Positions 31,314 to 40,244 of a DNA stretch of 60,646 nt are shown here, piece after piece. The position numbers were made by a program, and so were the translations under genes. Position 1 is the first letter of the stretch, and every line of letters starts with the position of its first letter. The notes below the pieces were generated by a model that did not search any database, was not told the origin of the DNA, and worked only from the letters and a program-made list of their open reading frames with translations. The stretch covers positions 1-60,646 of the forward strand of contig DATJGF010000154.1 of assembly GCA_035495315.1 (NCBI GenBank). The letters run 5' to 3'. The stretch comes from DATJGF01 sp035495315 (GTDB taxonomy: Bacteria; Verrucomicrobiota; Verrucomicrobiia; Limisphaerales; UBA8199).

Positions 31314-32945
31314 TTATTTCCAGTAGCTGTAATCGATATCGGGGAAGATGTTGTCTTGTGATTCCACTTGTGCGAGCCAGCTTTCATCCAACTGCTCACT
31401 GCCAATCTCCGAATAAAGCCGGCCAAACCGCTGGAGGTGCTCGGTGACACGCCGCCGCGCGTAATCAGGGCTCGTGCCGGTGCGCAAGATAAAGGGCCAG
31501 TCGCTTGCCTGTGCCAGCAACAACTCGCGGGCGGCTTGTTTGAGTCCGCGCACCTGCAATCCCGAAGGCGACGAGGGTTGGCCGGTTGCCGATGACTCGC
31601 CATACTGCATGAAGCGCCGCGCCAACTCTGTCATGCGTTCCTGCGCCACCCTGAGGTGCGGGTAAATCCATTCGTTCTTTTCATTAAGCCAAACCTGCCA
31701 ATAGCCGGCCTCCCCCCAACTCGAAGCGGCAGGGATTGCGACCTGCTGGGTCGGGTGCTGCCGCAAATAATCTTCTGGAGTAACAAACGTGAAAACTCTC
31801 TGATCGTAGTAAGCTTTGCGAACGAAGAGATCCAGAAATTCGGGTCCCTCGTACCACCAATGCCCGAAAAGTTCAGCGTCGTAGGGCGAAACTACGATTG
31901 GCGGGCGATCCATAACTTCTCCCAGGCGGCGAATCTGGTCCATGCGAGCGGTGAGAAAATGTTGGGCATGATCGTCCGCCGTTTGCAGGGCGACGCCGCG
32001 TTGGTAAACCTCCTTATCCGGCCCGACACCGGTAATGCGGTGATACTTGATGCCGGTAAAACCGCGTTGATCCGGCGCCGCCAGGTGCGGACGCAAGTAT
32101 TCCAATTCCAAATCAAAGCCGATGTCGCGATAGAAATCACGATAACGAGGATCGCCCGGATAACCTTCATTACGGCTCCAGACTTGTTTTGCCGAGTTTG
32201 CATCACGGCCAAACACCGCCACTCCCTTGGGTGTGAGAATGGGGGCAAACAGGCCATAACGAGGTCGCGGGCGTGCGTGCATCAACCCATGAGAATCGAC
32301 GATGAACCAGCTCAAATTCGCCTCGCTTAATACCTCTTCGAGACCTTCAGTGTAGCCACATTCCGGCAGCCACATTCCGCGCGGATTCCGCCCGAAACAA
32401 CTTCGATAGGTATCGCAGCCTACCATTATCTGAGCCCGAAGGGACGGTGGATGCTGTGCGAGCAAGGGTAGCAGGGCGTGCGTCGCGGCGCACGCGACAA
32501 TCTCCAGGCGCCCGTCGTCCTGCAATCGGCGAAATGCGTTAGCCAGGTCGCCACCGCAATCCTGGTAATAATTTCGAATTGCGTTGAATCGCTCGTGATA
32601 GAACGTCGCCAATTGATTCAATGGCTTTTCCCAAAGCGTGCGGTGGATCTCCTTTTCTGCGAGCTCGATTGACTCATCGAGGTGGCGGGCATAACGAGCT
32701 TGCAACAACGGGTCACGAAACATTGCGCACAGGGTCGGCGAGAGCGTCAGCGCGAGCCGAGCCGACATCCCGTCGTGCTGCCATTTTTCCATTACCTGGA
32801 GCAACGGGATGTATGTCTCGGTAATGGCTTCAAACAGCCAGTTCTCCTCGAGAAATCGTTCATGCTCCGGGTGCCGCACGAACGGCAAATGGGCATGTAA
32901 GACGATTGCCAGGTAGCCGCGAGCCGATGTGCTAATATCGGTCAT
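31314..32945 (-). CDS. GH57 1,4-alpha-glucan branching enzyme homologue (DUF1957-type)
   Basis: GH57 branching enzymes cut and rejoin alpha-1,4-glucan chains as alpha-1,6 branches. The 543-aa protein has the N-terminal HAHLPFV motif (H17, H19), the nucleophile E195 in GMWLPECGY and the acid/base D356 in SPYDAELFGHWW, matching the catalytic pair of characterised GH57 branching enzymes. A helical C-terminal domain (ARELLLAQASDWPFILRTG, a strong DUF1957 motif) completes it. No signal peptide is present, so it is cytoplasmic and probably works on glycogen. It follows the DUF4912 gene on the same strand with a 48-base gap. Confidence 0.93.
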   Translation of the reverse strand: MTDISTSARGYLAIVLHAHLPFVRHPEHERFLEENWLFEAITETYIPLLQVMEKWQHDGMSARLALTLSPTLCAMFRDPLLQARYARHLDESIELAEKEIHRTLWEKPLNQLATFYHERFNAIRNYYQDCGGDLANAFRRLQDDGRLEIVACAATHALLPLLAQHPPSLRAQIMVGCDTYRSCFGRNPRGMWLPECGYTEGLEEVLSEANLSWFIVDSHGLMHARPRPRYGLFAPILTPKGVAVFGRDANSAKQVWSRNEGYPGDPRYRDFYRDIGFDLELEYLRPHLAAPDQRGFTGIKYHRITGVGPDKEVYQRGVALQTADDHAQHFLTARMDQIRRLGEVMDRPPIVVSPYDAELFGHWWYEGPEFLDLFVRKAYYDQRVFTFVTPEDYLRQHPTQQVAIPAASSWGEAGYWQVWLNEKNEWIYPHLRVAQERMTELARRFMQYGESSATGQPSSPSGLQVRGLKQAARELLLAQASDWPFILRTGTSPDYARRRVTEHLQRFGRLYSEIGSEQLDESWLAQVESQDNIFPDIDYSYWK

Positions 32946-32993
32946 TTAACCAACAAGGGATGATTTCCTCGCTGAATAGCTGATCCATCAAGC

Positions 32994-34424
32994 CTAAGAC
33001 ACGCCGCCGGGTTCAGGCGGTTTGAGAGATGGGTCTTGCTGCTCAGCGCGCACATCTCCCTCGTAACGTGTTCCTCGCATAAATTCCAGCTCAGCCCGGC
33101 GCACCTCGCCGTCGACCGAAGTCGCTTGGATGGGCAATTCGTAGCGCCCATCCGGCAGCGCAAACCGGTAACTGAACGTACCGTCCGGGCGCAATCGTAT
33201 CGGCCGGCCACCGATCGCGACTTGTGCACTGGGATCAGTCGCGCCATAAATTACCAGCTCGGCGTTTACACCGAACCAAAATCCTTTCGGCCGAACGAAT
33301 TCTCCGCCGGCCGGGCTTGAAATCTGCTGACCTGACGGGATCCAAACAGGCATCGGCCCTCCCGGTAGCGTGATCTCGAGTGAAGAGATCGGCCCGGCTT
33401 GCTGGGGTTGACGGAAGTGAATGAACTCCGCCGAACTCACTGGCTCGTATCGTTCAACAGTCCAATCGATAATATCCGAAAGAGCTTCCTCTTGCGCCGG
33501 TGTCCATTCCTGTGCCGGAATAGGATCTAACCCAAACTCCGTCCGTGGGTCGGCTTGAATAAAAGGCGCATCGATAGGCATCGAGGGCTCGGCACCAGGG
33601 ACGCGGCGCTCAAACTCGCTCGTCGCTCCCGCCCAGGGAGGCGGATTGGGCGCAGAAAAATGCGCACCTGCATACTGCCCTAAATCCGGTCCGGGTTTTA
33701 GCGGGGACGGTCTAAACGGAAGCGGCGTGAAGGTAGCAAAACGCGCGGTCTTATCGTCGGCAACTGAGTCAGGCGGAGTGGCAACCCGTTCCGAAACCGC
33801 GATGCTTCTCCATTCCTGGTTGGCCTGGTAGTAGCCCAATTCGGCCGCATACGACCTTCCAGCGAAAGCAACCTGAATAAACACGTGCCGTGATTCAGGC
33901 GCGACTTGCACTTCAGATATTTGGGTGCCGGGCAAACCGTCCAAATGGACACGGATTGCCAGGTGCCGCCGCACGGCCAGACTGGTGTAATGGCTTTGCT
34001 GCGCGTCGGTAAGGTCCCAGCGCGCATACAGACTATGGGCATCCCTGGAGACGAGCCAAAGTCTCCCGGTGCCATAAGACTCTGGCAGAACGGCTAGCTC
34101 GCGAGCTGCGGCAGGAGGGACCGAAATCGAACCAACAGCAAATTTGGGATCCGTTTCGAGTTTCGCAGGTCGATTTGGTTCGTCGGCCTCAAGTAGAATA
34201 GGAGGCACCTTCAAAGGGAAAGGCTTCTTACCCGAAGGGCCCTCCGCGACCGCCGGTTTCTTAGCACTTTCTCCCTCATTTTGCTTTCTATTCGGAGGAA
34301 GATGTTTAGCCCCGGCTTGAGGATTCACAACTGCAGCCGCCTTTCTCTCGAACTTGCTTTCCCCTGTCTTATGTGAGATGCGCCCATGCGGTAGGTGCCG
34401 AGGTTCTTTCTGATGCCGAAACAA
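32994..34424 (-). CDS. DUF4912-domain protein next to GH57
   Basis: The 476-aa protein has a basic, low-complexity N-terminus to about residue 110 and then a DUF4912 domain (about 125-230): GRLWLVSRDAHSLYARWDLT, SRHVFIQVAFAGRSYAAELGYY. A proline-rich linker follows, then a C-terminal beta domain (FWFGVNAELVIYGATDPSAQV, IGGRPIRLRPDGTFSYRFALPDGRYELP) like an Ig/CBM-type fold. DUF4912 proteins often sit beside glycogen or GH57 genes, so a role in alpha-glucan handling is inferred. The exact start is uncertain: an ATG at 34424 gives the longest frame. The gene is divergent from the ECF sigma gene. Confidence 0.8.
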   Translation of the reverse strand: MFRHQKEPRHLPHGRISHKTGESKFERKAAAVVNPQAGAKHLPPNRKQNEGESAKKPAVAEGPSGKKPFPLKVPPILLEADEPNRPAKLETDPKFAVGSISVPPAAARELAVLPESYGTGRLWLVSRDAHSLYARWDLTDAQQSHYTSLAVRRHLAIRVHLDGLPGTQISEVQVAPESRHVFIQVAFAGRSYAAELGYYQANQEWRSIAVSERVATPPDSVADDKTARFATFTPLPFRPSPLKPGPDLGQYAGAHFSAPNPPPWAGATSEFERRVPGAEPSMPIDAPFIQADPRTEFGLDPIPAQEWTPAQEEALSDIIDWTVERYEPVSSAEFIHFRQPQQAGPISSLEITLPGGPMPVWIPSGQQISSPAGGEFVRPKGFWFGVNAELVIYGATDPSAQVAIGGRPIRLRPDGTFSYRFALPDGRYELPIQATSVDGEVRRAELEFMRGTRYEGDVRAEQQDPSLKPPEPGGVS

Positions 34425-34521
34425 TACGGGTCGCTTTATCAGCGCGCAACCCTGGATTTCTTTCGCGGCAGCGCAGAGGGCTTGCCTTCAGGGAGATCGG
34501 TGATATTCTCGGCCTTGACCC

Positions 34522-35079
34522 ATGAGTGAAATCCCGCGGAGCGGCTACGCGGAGAATAGAGACGCGCAGAAACCGGCCGAGGAGTTGCTCCCCCAGGTTT
34601 ACGAGGAGCTCCGTCGTTTGGCAGCCTTCAAGCTGGCCAATGAGACTCCCGGTCAAACGCTGCAGACAACGGCCCTGGTCCATGAAGCCTGGCTGCGGCT
34701 GGCTGGAAACAAAGACTCCCACTGGCAAAGTAATTATCATTTCCTCGCCGCCGCGGCCGAGGCTATGCGTCATATCCTGATCGATAACGCGCGGCGGAAG
34801 AACCGCGTCCGGCATGGTAAGGGGCTGATTCGGGTGAACTTAGATAGCGTCGATCTGGCCAGCCAGACCGATGGGGAGACACTGTTGCGGGTTGATGACG
34901 CCTTGGGTAAGCTCGCGCTCGAGGATCCGGCGAAAGCCGAGCTGGTGAAGCTGCGCTATTTCGTAGGCCTGAGTATTCCAAAAGCCGCCGCCGCCCTAGG
35001 GCTTTCTGAGTCCAGCGCCAAACGCGCCTGGGCTTACGCCCGAGCATGGTTGTACGAGGAATTGAAAAATGGCGAGTAA
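34522..35079 (+). CDS. ECF-type RNA polymerase sigma factor (kinase-associated subfamily)
   Basis: The 185-aa protein matches the ECF subfamily often found with Ser/Thr kinases in Acidobacteria, Planctomycetes and Verrucomicrobia. Region 2 is seen in EELRRLAAFKLANETPGQTL, the conserved TTALVHEAWLRL follows, then AEAMRHILIDNARRK. The region 4 helix-turn-helix is LVKLRYFVGLSIPKAAAALGLSESSAKRAWAYARAWLY. Such sigma factors lack classical anti-sigma genes and are thought to be controlled by the linked kinase. Here a kinase gene follows after 74 bases, so the two form one unit. Target promoters cannot be seen. Confidence 0.95.
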   Translation: MSEIPRSGYAENRDAQKPAEELLPQVYEELRRLAAFKLANETPGQTLQTTALVHEAWLRLAGNKDSHWQSNYHFLAAAAEAMRHILIDNARRKNRVRHGKGLIRVNLDSVDLASQTDGETLLRVDDALGKLALEDPAKAELVKLRYFVGLSIPKAAAALGLSESSAKRAWAYARAWLYEELKNGE

Positions 35080-35153
35080 ATCAGTGAACCAAATCCCTGT
35101 TCCGGTGTGAACCGGCTCGGACTAAAAAAGCGCCTATACTAGGTTGGAGCATT

Positions 35154-38100
35154 ATGGAAGGTGCACCGAAACAAGCCGAAGCCGAATCAATCTTTCTGGC
35201 GGCGCTGGAGCTGTCAGCTCAGGATCGCGCGACTTTCCTCAACACAGTGTGCGGCAATGATACGCAACTGCACCGAAGAGTAGGAGCTCTTCTCCGAGCA
35301 CACGAAGCCGCACCAGGCTTTTTGCCTGAGGAGCCGGGCAATGTTCCTGCAGATTCTGCCATACAAGCGCCCTTCGTGCGGCTCCCCACAGAGCAGCCCG
35401 GCGATACGATTGGCCGCTACAAGCTCCTGCAGAAGCTTGGCGAGGGTGGCTGCGGTGTGGTCTATATGGCGGAGCAGGAAGAACCGGTCCGTCGCCGTGT
35501 CGCGCTCAAAATCATCAAGCTCGGGATGGATACCCATACGGTGGTGGCGCGCTTCGACGCCGAGCGGCAAGCCCTCGCTCTGATGGACCACGCGAACATC
35601 GCTCGCGTTCTCGACGCTGGCGCGACCGAAACCGGCCGGCCCTTCTTCGTCATGGAACTGGTTCGCGGCATCAAAATCACGGATTACGCCGATCAGAACA
35701 GTCTCTCCACGCGAGAACGCCTCGAACTCTTTATCCAGGTTTGCCGCGCTATCCAGCATGCGCACCAAAAGGGTGTCATTCACCGCGACATCAAACCGTC
35801 CAACGTCCTCGTCACTTTGTATGATGGCGTGCCGGTGCCGAAAGTAATCGACTTTGGCATTGCGAAAGCTACCCAGGGGAGGCTAACCGATCACACGCTC
35901 TTTACTGCGTTTGACCAATTTATCGGGACGCCGGCGTATATGAGTCCCGAACAGGCTGAGATGAGTGGGTTGGATATCGATACCCGCAGCGATATCTACA
36001 GTCTCGGTGTGTTGTTGTACGAACTCTTAACCAGTAAGCCCCCCTTTAATACCAAAGAACTCATGGCCGGCGGCTTGGGTGAGGTGCGCGACCGAATCCG
36101 TCAGAAAGAGCCGACACGCCCCTCCACGATGCTGAGCACGCTGGTGGTCGGCGACCTGGCGCAGATCGCCAAGGCACGGCGCACCGAGCCGTTCAAATTG
36201 ATCTCCCTCATTCGTGGCGATTTGGAATGGATCGTCATGAAATGCATGGAAAAGGATCGCACCCGCCGTTATGAAACCGCCAATGGGCTCGCATCCGATC
36301 TCCAACGCCACTTGCGCAACGAACCGGTTGTAGCCCGCCCGCCCAGTAAAACCTACCTGTTTCAGAAATTTGTTCGGCGTCACAAACTGCTTTTTGGGTC
36401 CATCAGCGCCGTAGCCGCCGCCTTGTGTTTCGGGCTCGGGCTTTCGACCTGGCTGTTGATTCGCGAAGCAAAAGCGAAGCAACGTGCGGTCGACGCGGAG
36501 CTCGCCCAGGAACAATCGCGCTTGGAAGCTGACAACAGTCGGCGACTGGCCGAAGCAAACGAAAACAAGGCTCGCACGGAGGCCAGCAAAAGCCGGCAGG
36601 TGGCTGTCTTTTTACAAGAGATGCTCCGCGGCGTAGACGCTTCCGTAGCGCTGGGCCGCGATACCGTGATCTTGCGCGAGATCCTCGACCGCACAGTCGA
36701 ACGCGTAGAGCGAGATTTACAAAATCAACCGGAAGTCGCCGCGGAGTTACTAGGGACTATCGGGGCGGTCTACCTGCAACTGGGTGGGAATGAACAGGCG
36801 GAGAAGATGTTGCGAAGGGCATTGTCCTTGCGCCGGCAAGTTTTTGGCGAGGAGAGTTTGGCGGCCGCCCAAACATATCATGAGTTGGCGCCGGCGCTTT
36901 GGGGGCAAGGCAAGCTGATTGAGGCCGAAAATGTGGAGCAGAAGGCCTTGCGGGTGCAAACCCGGATCCTCGGAGCGCAGCATCCAGACGTTGCCGCCTC
37001 GCTGCGTAACCTGGGTCATATTTTGATGAGCCAGCAAAGGGTCGGGGAAGCGGGCGAGTGCTACCGACGCGCGTTGGCTATCCGCAAGCAGCATTGGGGG
37101 GAAGAACACTGGAGTGTCGCCCAGTCCCTTTCCGACGTTGCGAGCGTCCTCAGTAGCCAAGGAAAATGGGATGAGGCAGAGCGCAACTATCGCGATGCCC
37201 TGGCTCTCGACCGTAGGATCCTGGGTGAAGAGAATCCAACTGTTGCCGCGGCGCTTAGTGCGCTGTCCCAATTACTTGCAAGCCACAATAAATACGACGA
37301 GGCAGAATTGATGGCCCGACAATCACTCGCAATGCGCAGCCGGTTACTGGGGGAAGAGCACCCGCTGACAGCCGATACTCGCACGACTTTGGCGACCGCC
37401 CTTTTCTTCGCTGGTGATCTGGCCGAAGCGGAAACCCAGGCCCGGTTGGCTTTTGCAGTCCAAATTAAACACAAGGATGTCATCCCTGGATTAAGCCGCT
37501 CTTTGAACTTGCTCGTTGACATCCTTCTACCTCAGCGGCGCATCCCTGAGCTCGACTCGTTGTTCACTACTGCGATAGCGGACGAACAATGGAATACGCT
37601 CCCCGGGATGGCGATCCTGGAGTCGAAGACCTGGTTCGAGGCCCGCATCGGGCGGTGGCCGGAAGCGGCAACTAATTTCGGGAAATTGATCGAGGCCCAT
37701 CCAGAAGATCATGAATTGTACCACGCCCTGGCTCCGCTGTTAGTGCAAAACGGTGATCTAAAAGGGTATCGCAACCTCTGTGCGCAAATCCGTTTGCATT
37801 TTGGTGGCACGACCAATGACCCCTCTATTGCCGATCGAATGGCCAAAGACCTCCTCATTCTACCTGCCTCTGCGGAGGACTTAAAGGTGGGTGCCCGCCT
37901 GGCAGAAGTCGCCATTTCAACCGGAACAGGGTATCGAGGCAGTCCTTGGTTCCAATTCTGCAAAGGCCTGGCCGAGTACAGGCAGGGCAACTTCGCTGAC
38001 GCTGCCGCATGGGTTCAAAAAGCCCTGCTAAAAACCGGTGACGTCACCGCCCGCGATGTTGAAGCCTACATGGTTCTGTCCATGGCCGAGCAACGCTTAA

Positions 38101-38282
38101 ACCAACCCGCACAAGCACAGGCGGGGTGGGAGCAAGGAATCGCCAGGATGAAAAACGACCCCCCTGACTTCAAATCAGGTGATCTGGGTCGACACGGCTG
38201 GATCGACTGGCTGATTGCTCAGGCGCTGGTCAGAGAGGCACAGGCACAGTTCCTGGCCGCGATTCCCACCGAAACCCGGTGA
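35154..38282 (+). CDS. Membrane-anchored Ser/Thr protein kinase with C-terminal TPR domain
   Basis: The 1042-aa protein begins with a short helical region, then a Hanks-type kinase domain (about residues 88-385): glycine loop GEGGCGVV at 96-103, ATP-binding K119, catalytic HRDIKPSN at 210-217 (D212) and metal-binding DFG at 233-235, all intact. One membrane helix (about 412-436, FGSISAVAAALCFGLGL) is followed by a coiled coil and then at least six TPR units of the kinesin-light-chain type (for example AEKMLRRALSLRRQVFGEESLAAAQ, 42-residue spacing). The TPR part would face outside the cytoplasm. It pairs with the ECF sigma gene upstream. The start has a good ribosome-binding site (GGAG, 4 bases before ATG). 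Confidence 0.95.
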   Translation: MEGAPKQAEAESIFLAALELSAQDRATFLNTVCGNDTQLHRRVGALLRAHEAAPGFLPEEPGNVPADSAIQAPFVRLPTEQPGDTIGRYKLLQKLGEGGCGVVYMAEQEEPVRRRVALKIIKLGMDTHTVVARFDAERQALALMDHANIARVLDAGATETGRPFFVMELVRGIKITDYADQNSLSTRERLELFIQVCRAIQHAHQKGVIHRDIKPSNVLVTLYDGVPVPKVIDFGIAKATQGRLTDHTLFTAFDQFIGTPAYMSPEQAEMSGLDIDTRSDIYSLGVLLYELLTSKPPFNTKELMAGGLGEVRDRIRQKEPTRPSTMLSTLVVGDLAQIAKARRTEPFKLISLIRGDLEWIVMKCMEKDRTRRYETANGLASDLQRHLRNEPVVARPPSKTYLFQKFVRRHKLLFGSISAVAAALCFGLGLSTWLLIREAKAKQRAVDAELAQEQSRLEADNSRRLAEANENKARTEASKSRQVAVFLQEMLRGVDASVALGRDTVILREILDRTVERVERDLQNQPEVAAELLGTIGAVYLQLGGNEQAEKMLRRALSLRRQVFGEESLAAAQTYHELAPALWGQGKLIEAENVEQKALRVQTRILGAQHPDVAASLRNLGHILMSQQRVGEAGECYRRALAIRKQHWGEEHWSVAQSLSDVASVLSSQGKWDEAERNYRDALALDRRILGEENPTVAAALSALSQLLASHNKYDEAELMARQSLAMRSRLLGEEHPLTADTRTTLATALFFAGDLAEAETQARLAFAVQIKHKDVIPGLSRSLNLLVDILLPQRRIPELDSLFTTAIADEQWNTLPGMAILESKTWFEARIGRWPEAATNFGKLIEAHPEDHELYHALAPLLVQNGDLKGYRNLCAQIRLHFGGTTNDPSIADRMAKDLLILPASAEDLKVGARLAEVAISTGTGYRGSPWFQFCKGLAEYRQGNFADAAAWVQKALLKTGDVTARDVEAYMVLSMAEQRLNQPAQAQAGWEQGIARMKNDPPDFKSGDLGRHGWIDWLIAQALVREAQAQFLAAIPTETR

Positions 38283-38494
38283 CCCTTTCAGTACTGGGGG
38301 CGACAGAGAGAGAGAAGAACCCACACAAAGGGAGCGTCCAGTCCTGCGCTGGCTCCCGATCCCCACAAAGCCTTCGAATTCATCGCATTTTCCTCGGCAA
38401 AATCGGCGACTTTAGCTGAATCCTGGGCTGCTAAAATATTCTGCTTTTTTTGACCCGATTTAGACCAAAAGGTCGCTTTAAGAGGTGGAGCATT

Positions 38495-38647
38495 ATGGAT
38501 AAAAGGCGCGAAAGATTCCTTTTGCTCCAAACCTGGTGCCACCCTCAATTGGGTGGCTGGCTTTGGCACCTTGCGCCCGGACTCAGCTCTTTTTTGACTT
38601 TCGGCATAGTCCGTCTGGCGCGCTCGGTGGATCCGAGGCCAGCATGA
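38495..38647 (+). CDS. Possible 50-residue small protein
   Basis: An ATG at 38495 is preceded by GGTGGAG and the bases CATT, the same arrangement as the kinase start (GGTTGGAG, CATT, ATG), giving a good ribosome-binding site. The 50-aa product (MDKRRERFLLLQTW..., ending SVDPRPA) has a hydrophobic middle (LGGWLWHLAPGLSSFLTFGIV) that could be one membrane helix. It contains a strong RNA stem-loop in its coding region and is followed by a terminator. No family is recognised; the locus could equally be a non-coding RNA. Confidence 0.4.
   Translation: MDKRRERFLLLQTWCHPQLGGWLWHLAPGLSSFLTFGIVRLARSVDPRPA
38535..38570 (+). other. Stem-loop in the small locus
   Basis: GGTGCC (38535-38540) pairs with GGCACC (38565-38570), and CACCC (38540-38544) pairs with GGGTG (38551-38555) inside it, giving a nested hairpin. 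A smaller hairpin (GACCAAAAGGTC) lies at about 38463-38474. The structure supports a functional RNA or a regulated small message. Confidence 0.5.
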
Positions 38648-38685
38648 ACTGAGAAACGCCGATAGCAGCCAGGGAGTTGGAAAAC

Positions 38686-38735
38686 GGCCCCTGCCGGCCA
38701 TCACGCAGGCAGGGGCCCATTTCTTTCCTTTTGTC
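38686..38735 (+). terminator. Rho-independent terminator after the small locus
   Basis: GGCCCCTGCC (38686-38695) and GGCAGGGGCC (38708-38717) form a perfect 10-bp stem with a 12-base loop, followed by the T-rich run ATTTCTTTCCTTTT. It ends transcription coming from the kinase or the small locus before the ferritin-like gene. Confidence 0.85.
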
Positions 38736-38779
38736 GTCGCCGCCAGGAATGCTAAATTCCTCCGAATACCAATTCTGTT

Positions 38780-40204
38780 ATGAGTACCTGCGCATCTTAT
38801 CGAGGTTTGCCCAGTTTGGCCGGCATCGCTTCCATCAACGAAGCCATGAAACCGGGGCTTTCTGTTGAGGAATGCGTGCGGCGTCTGAAACGCTATCATT
38901 ACGCCTTTAAACGACTTCACCAAATCTTCACAGCCCGGATAACGGCAGAGCCGCTGTATGAGCTGAAGATGGGCTTCAGCCTCCATGCCCATCTTTGTGC
39001 GGAGCACGTCGCCGCTTTGCGCAAGCGTGTCGGTGAAATGCGCGAGCCGCCGCTGGGCCTCGAAGCTGTGCCGGACCCTAACCTGGCGATCTTTTTCGAT
39101 GAAATTCTTGGCGCGCCGACCACCGAGGAGCTCATCACCGGGCTGTATGAAAAGGGGATTCCTGCGCTCAAGACCGCGCTGGAACGACACCAACAACAGA
39201 CCAATCCCCTGGCCGACCAGCCTTCGGTGAGGCTCTGCCGGTTCGCTCTGCTCGAACTCGCCGATATGATTCAGTTTGGCGCGCAATCCATGGCCGCGCT
39301 GGTCGACTCCGACGGTCGCAAAAAGATTACGGGCTGGCTGTCTTTGCTGGACGGCTGTCTGGCGGCTGCCGGAGGGCTCGACGGAACCGAACAACCAAGC
39401 GGCAAGACGCTTATTCGCCACCATTCCGCACAGCCCTATAGATACGATGGCGTGCCCAAACGCGACGAGCGCTTCCCAGATCCGTACAATATGGGAGTCA
39501 ATGCCGAGGTGTTCTTGTACGATGAAAAATTCCCGCCGGAGCCCAAGACACTGATGATGTTTTATAAGCGGCTGCGCGAAGTCGATGTCCCTGAAATGAT
39601 GGCCAGCATCATCACCCAGACTCGCGATAAACCATGGGGCTATTATCGCGACATGACCCGCCAACTGTGGGATGAAGCCCGCCACGCCATGATGGGCGAG
39701 GTCGGCTTTGCCAACCTCGGCATCGATTGGCCAAAGAAGGTGATGATTAATTACACCTGGTCGCTGGCGCTCAACACCCAACTCAAGCCGATCGAGCGCC
39801 ATGCGGTCCTCTATTTTATCGAACAGGGCCTCATGCCCAAAACCGGCAAGCGCTTCGAATGGGAAGTTGGGCAGGCGTCAAAAAATCCGTTGTCGGCGCT
39901 GTTCCAGGACTACGATTGGGCGGACGAAGTTCTGCATGCGCGCATCGGCCGCGACTGGTACCTGAAAGAATTCAAAGACGCCCAGCAAGCGGTCAAATAT
40001 GGAGACGATTGCTGGTCGCGCGTCCTGATGAACTGGGAGAACTGGCGCCGACAGGGTCTCACGCAGCATCGCAACTGGTGGCCGGAAGTCTATCGCGATG
40101 CCTGCAAACACTGGGGCATCCAGCCGGACCCCAAAGTCCTCGCTTATTCCATCACTTACGAAACCGTCCGCGCGGACCTGAAGGGATTGACGGGGTCGGC
40201 GTGA
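38780..40204 (+). CDS. Ferritin-like di-iron protein (DUF455/MiaE-like)
   Basis: The 474-aa protein has a long N-terminal helical region and a C-terminal ferritin-like four-helix part. Likely iron ligands are E299 and H302 in DEARH, E307 just after, and E383 and H386 in DEVLH, followed by ARIGRDWYLKEF, the DUF455 signature. The first ligand helix may be in RFALLELADMIQF. DUF455 proteins are relatives of the tRNA hydroxylase MiaE; their substrates are mostly unknown, so oxygenase activity is inferred. It converges with a Rieske oxygenase gene 37 bases away and is followed by two exact 7-bp GACTTTG units. The protein is much longer than typical DUF455 (about 250-280 aa). Confidence 0.8.
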   Translation: MSTCASYRGLPSLAGIASINEAMKPGLSVEECVRRLKRYHYAFKRLHQIFTARITAEPLYELKMGFSLHAHLCAEHVAALRKRVGEMREPPLGLEAVPDPNLAIFFDEILGAPTTEELITGLYEKGIPALKTALERHQQQTNPLADQPSVRLCRFALLELADMIQFGAQSMAALVDSDGRKKITGWLSLLDGCLAAAGGLDGTEQPSGKTLIRHHSAQPYRYDGVPKRDERFPDPYNMGVNAEVFLYDEKFPPEPKTLMMFYKRLREVDVPEMMASIITQTRDKPWGYYRDMTRQLWDEARHAMMGEVGFANLGIDWPKKVMINYTWSLALNTQLKPIERHAVLYFIEQGLMPKTGKRFEWEVGQASKNPLSALFQDYDWADEVLHARIGRDWYLKEFKDAQQAVKYGDDCWSRVLMNWENWRRQGLTQHRNWWPEVYRDACKHWGIQPDPKVLAYSITYETVRADLKGLTGSA

Positions 40205-40223
40205 ATTCGATTAGCCTGCGCTC

Positions 40224-40244
40224 GACTTTGGACTTTGGACTCTA
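40224..40244. repeat. Short 7-bp repeat, unit GACTTTG
   Basis: Two exact GACTTTG units and one diverged unit lie between the ferritin-like and Rieske genes, at the point where the genes converge. Confidence 0.6.

Larger units (their letters stand above)
38283..38779. other. Gap with a structured small locus
   Basis: The 497-base gap carries the small open frame, the stem-loop and the terminator listed separately. The leading part (38283-38440) has no recognisable gene. Confidence 0.5.

Noticed and set aside
38288..39802. A 504-codon minus-strand frame opposite the ferritin-like gene
   Set aside because: It is an antisense shadow of a clearly conserved coding region with iron-binding motifs; its own translation has no family match and is rich in residues typical of shadow frames.
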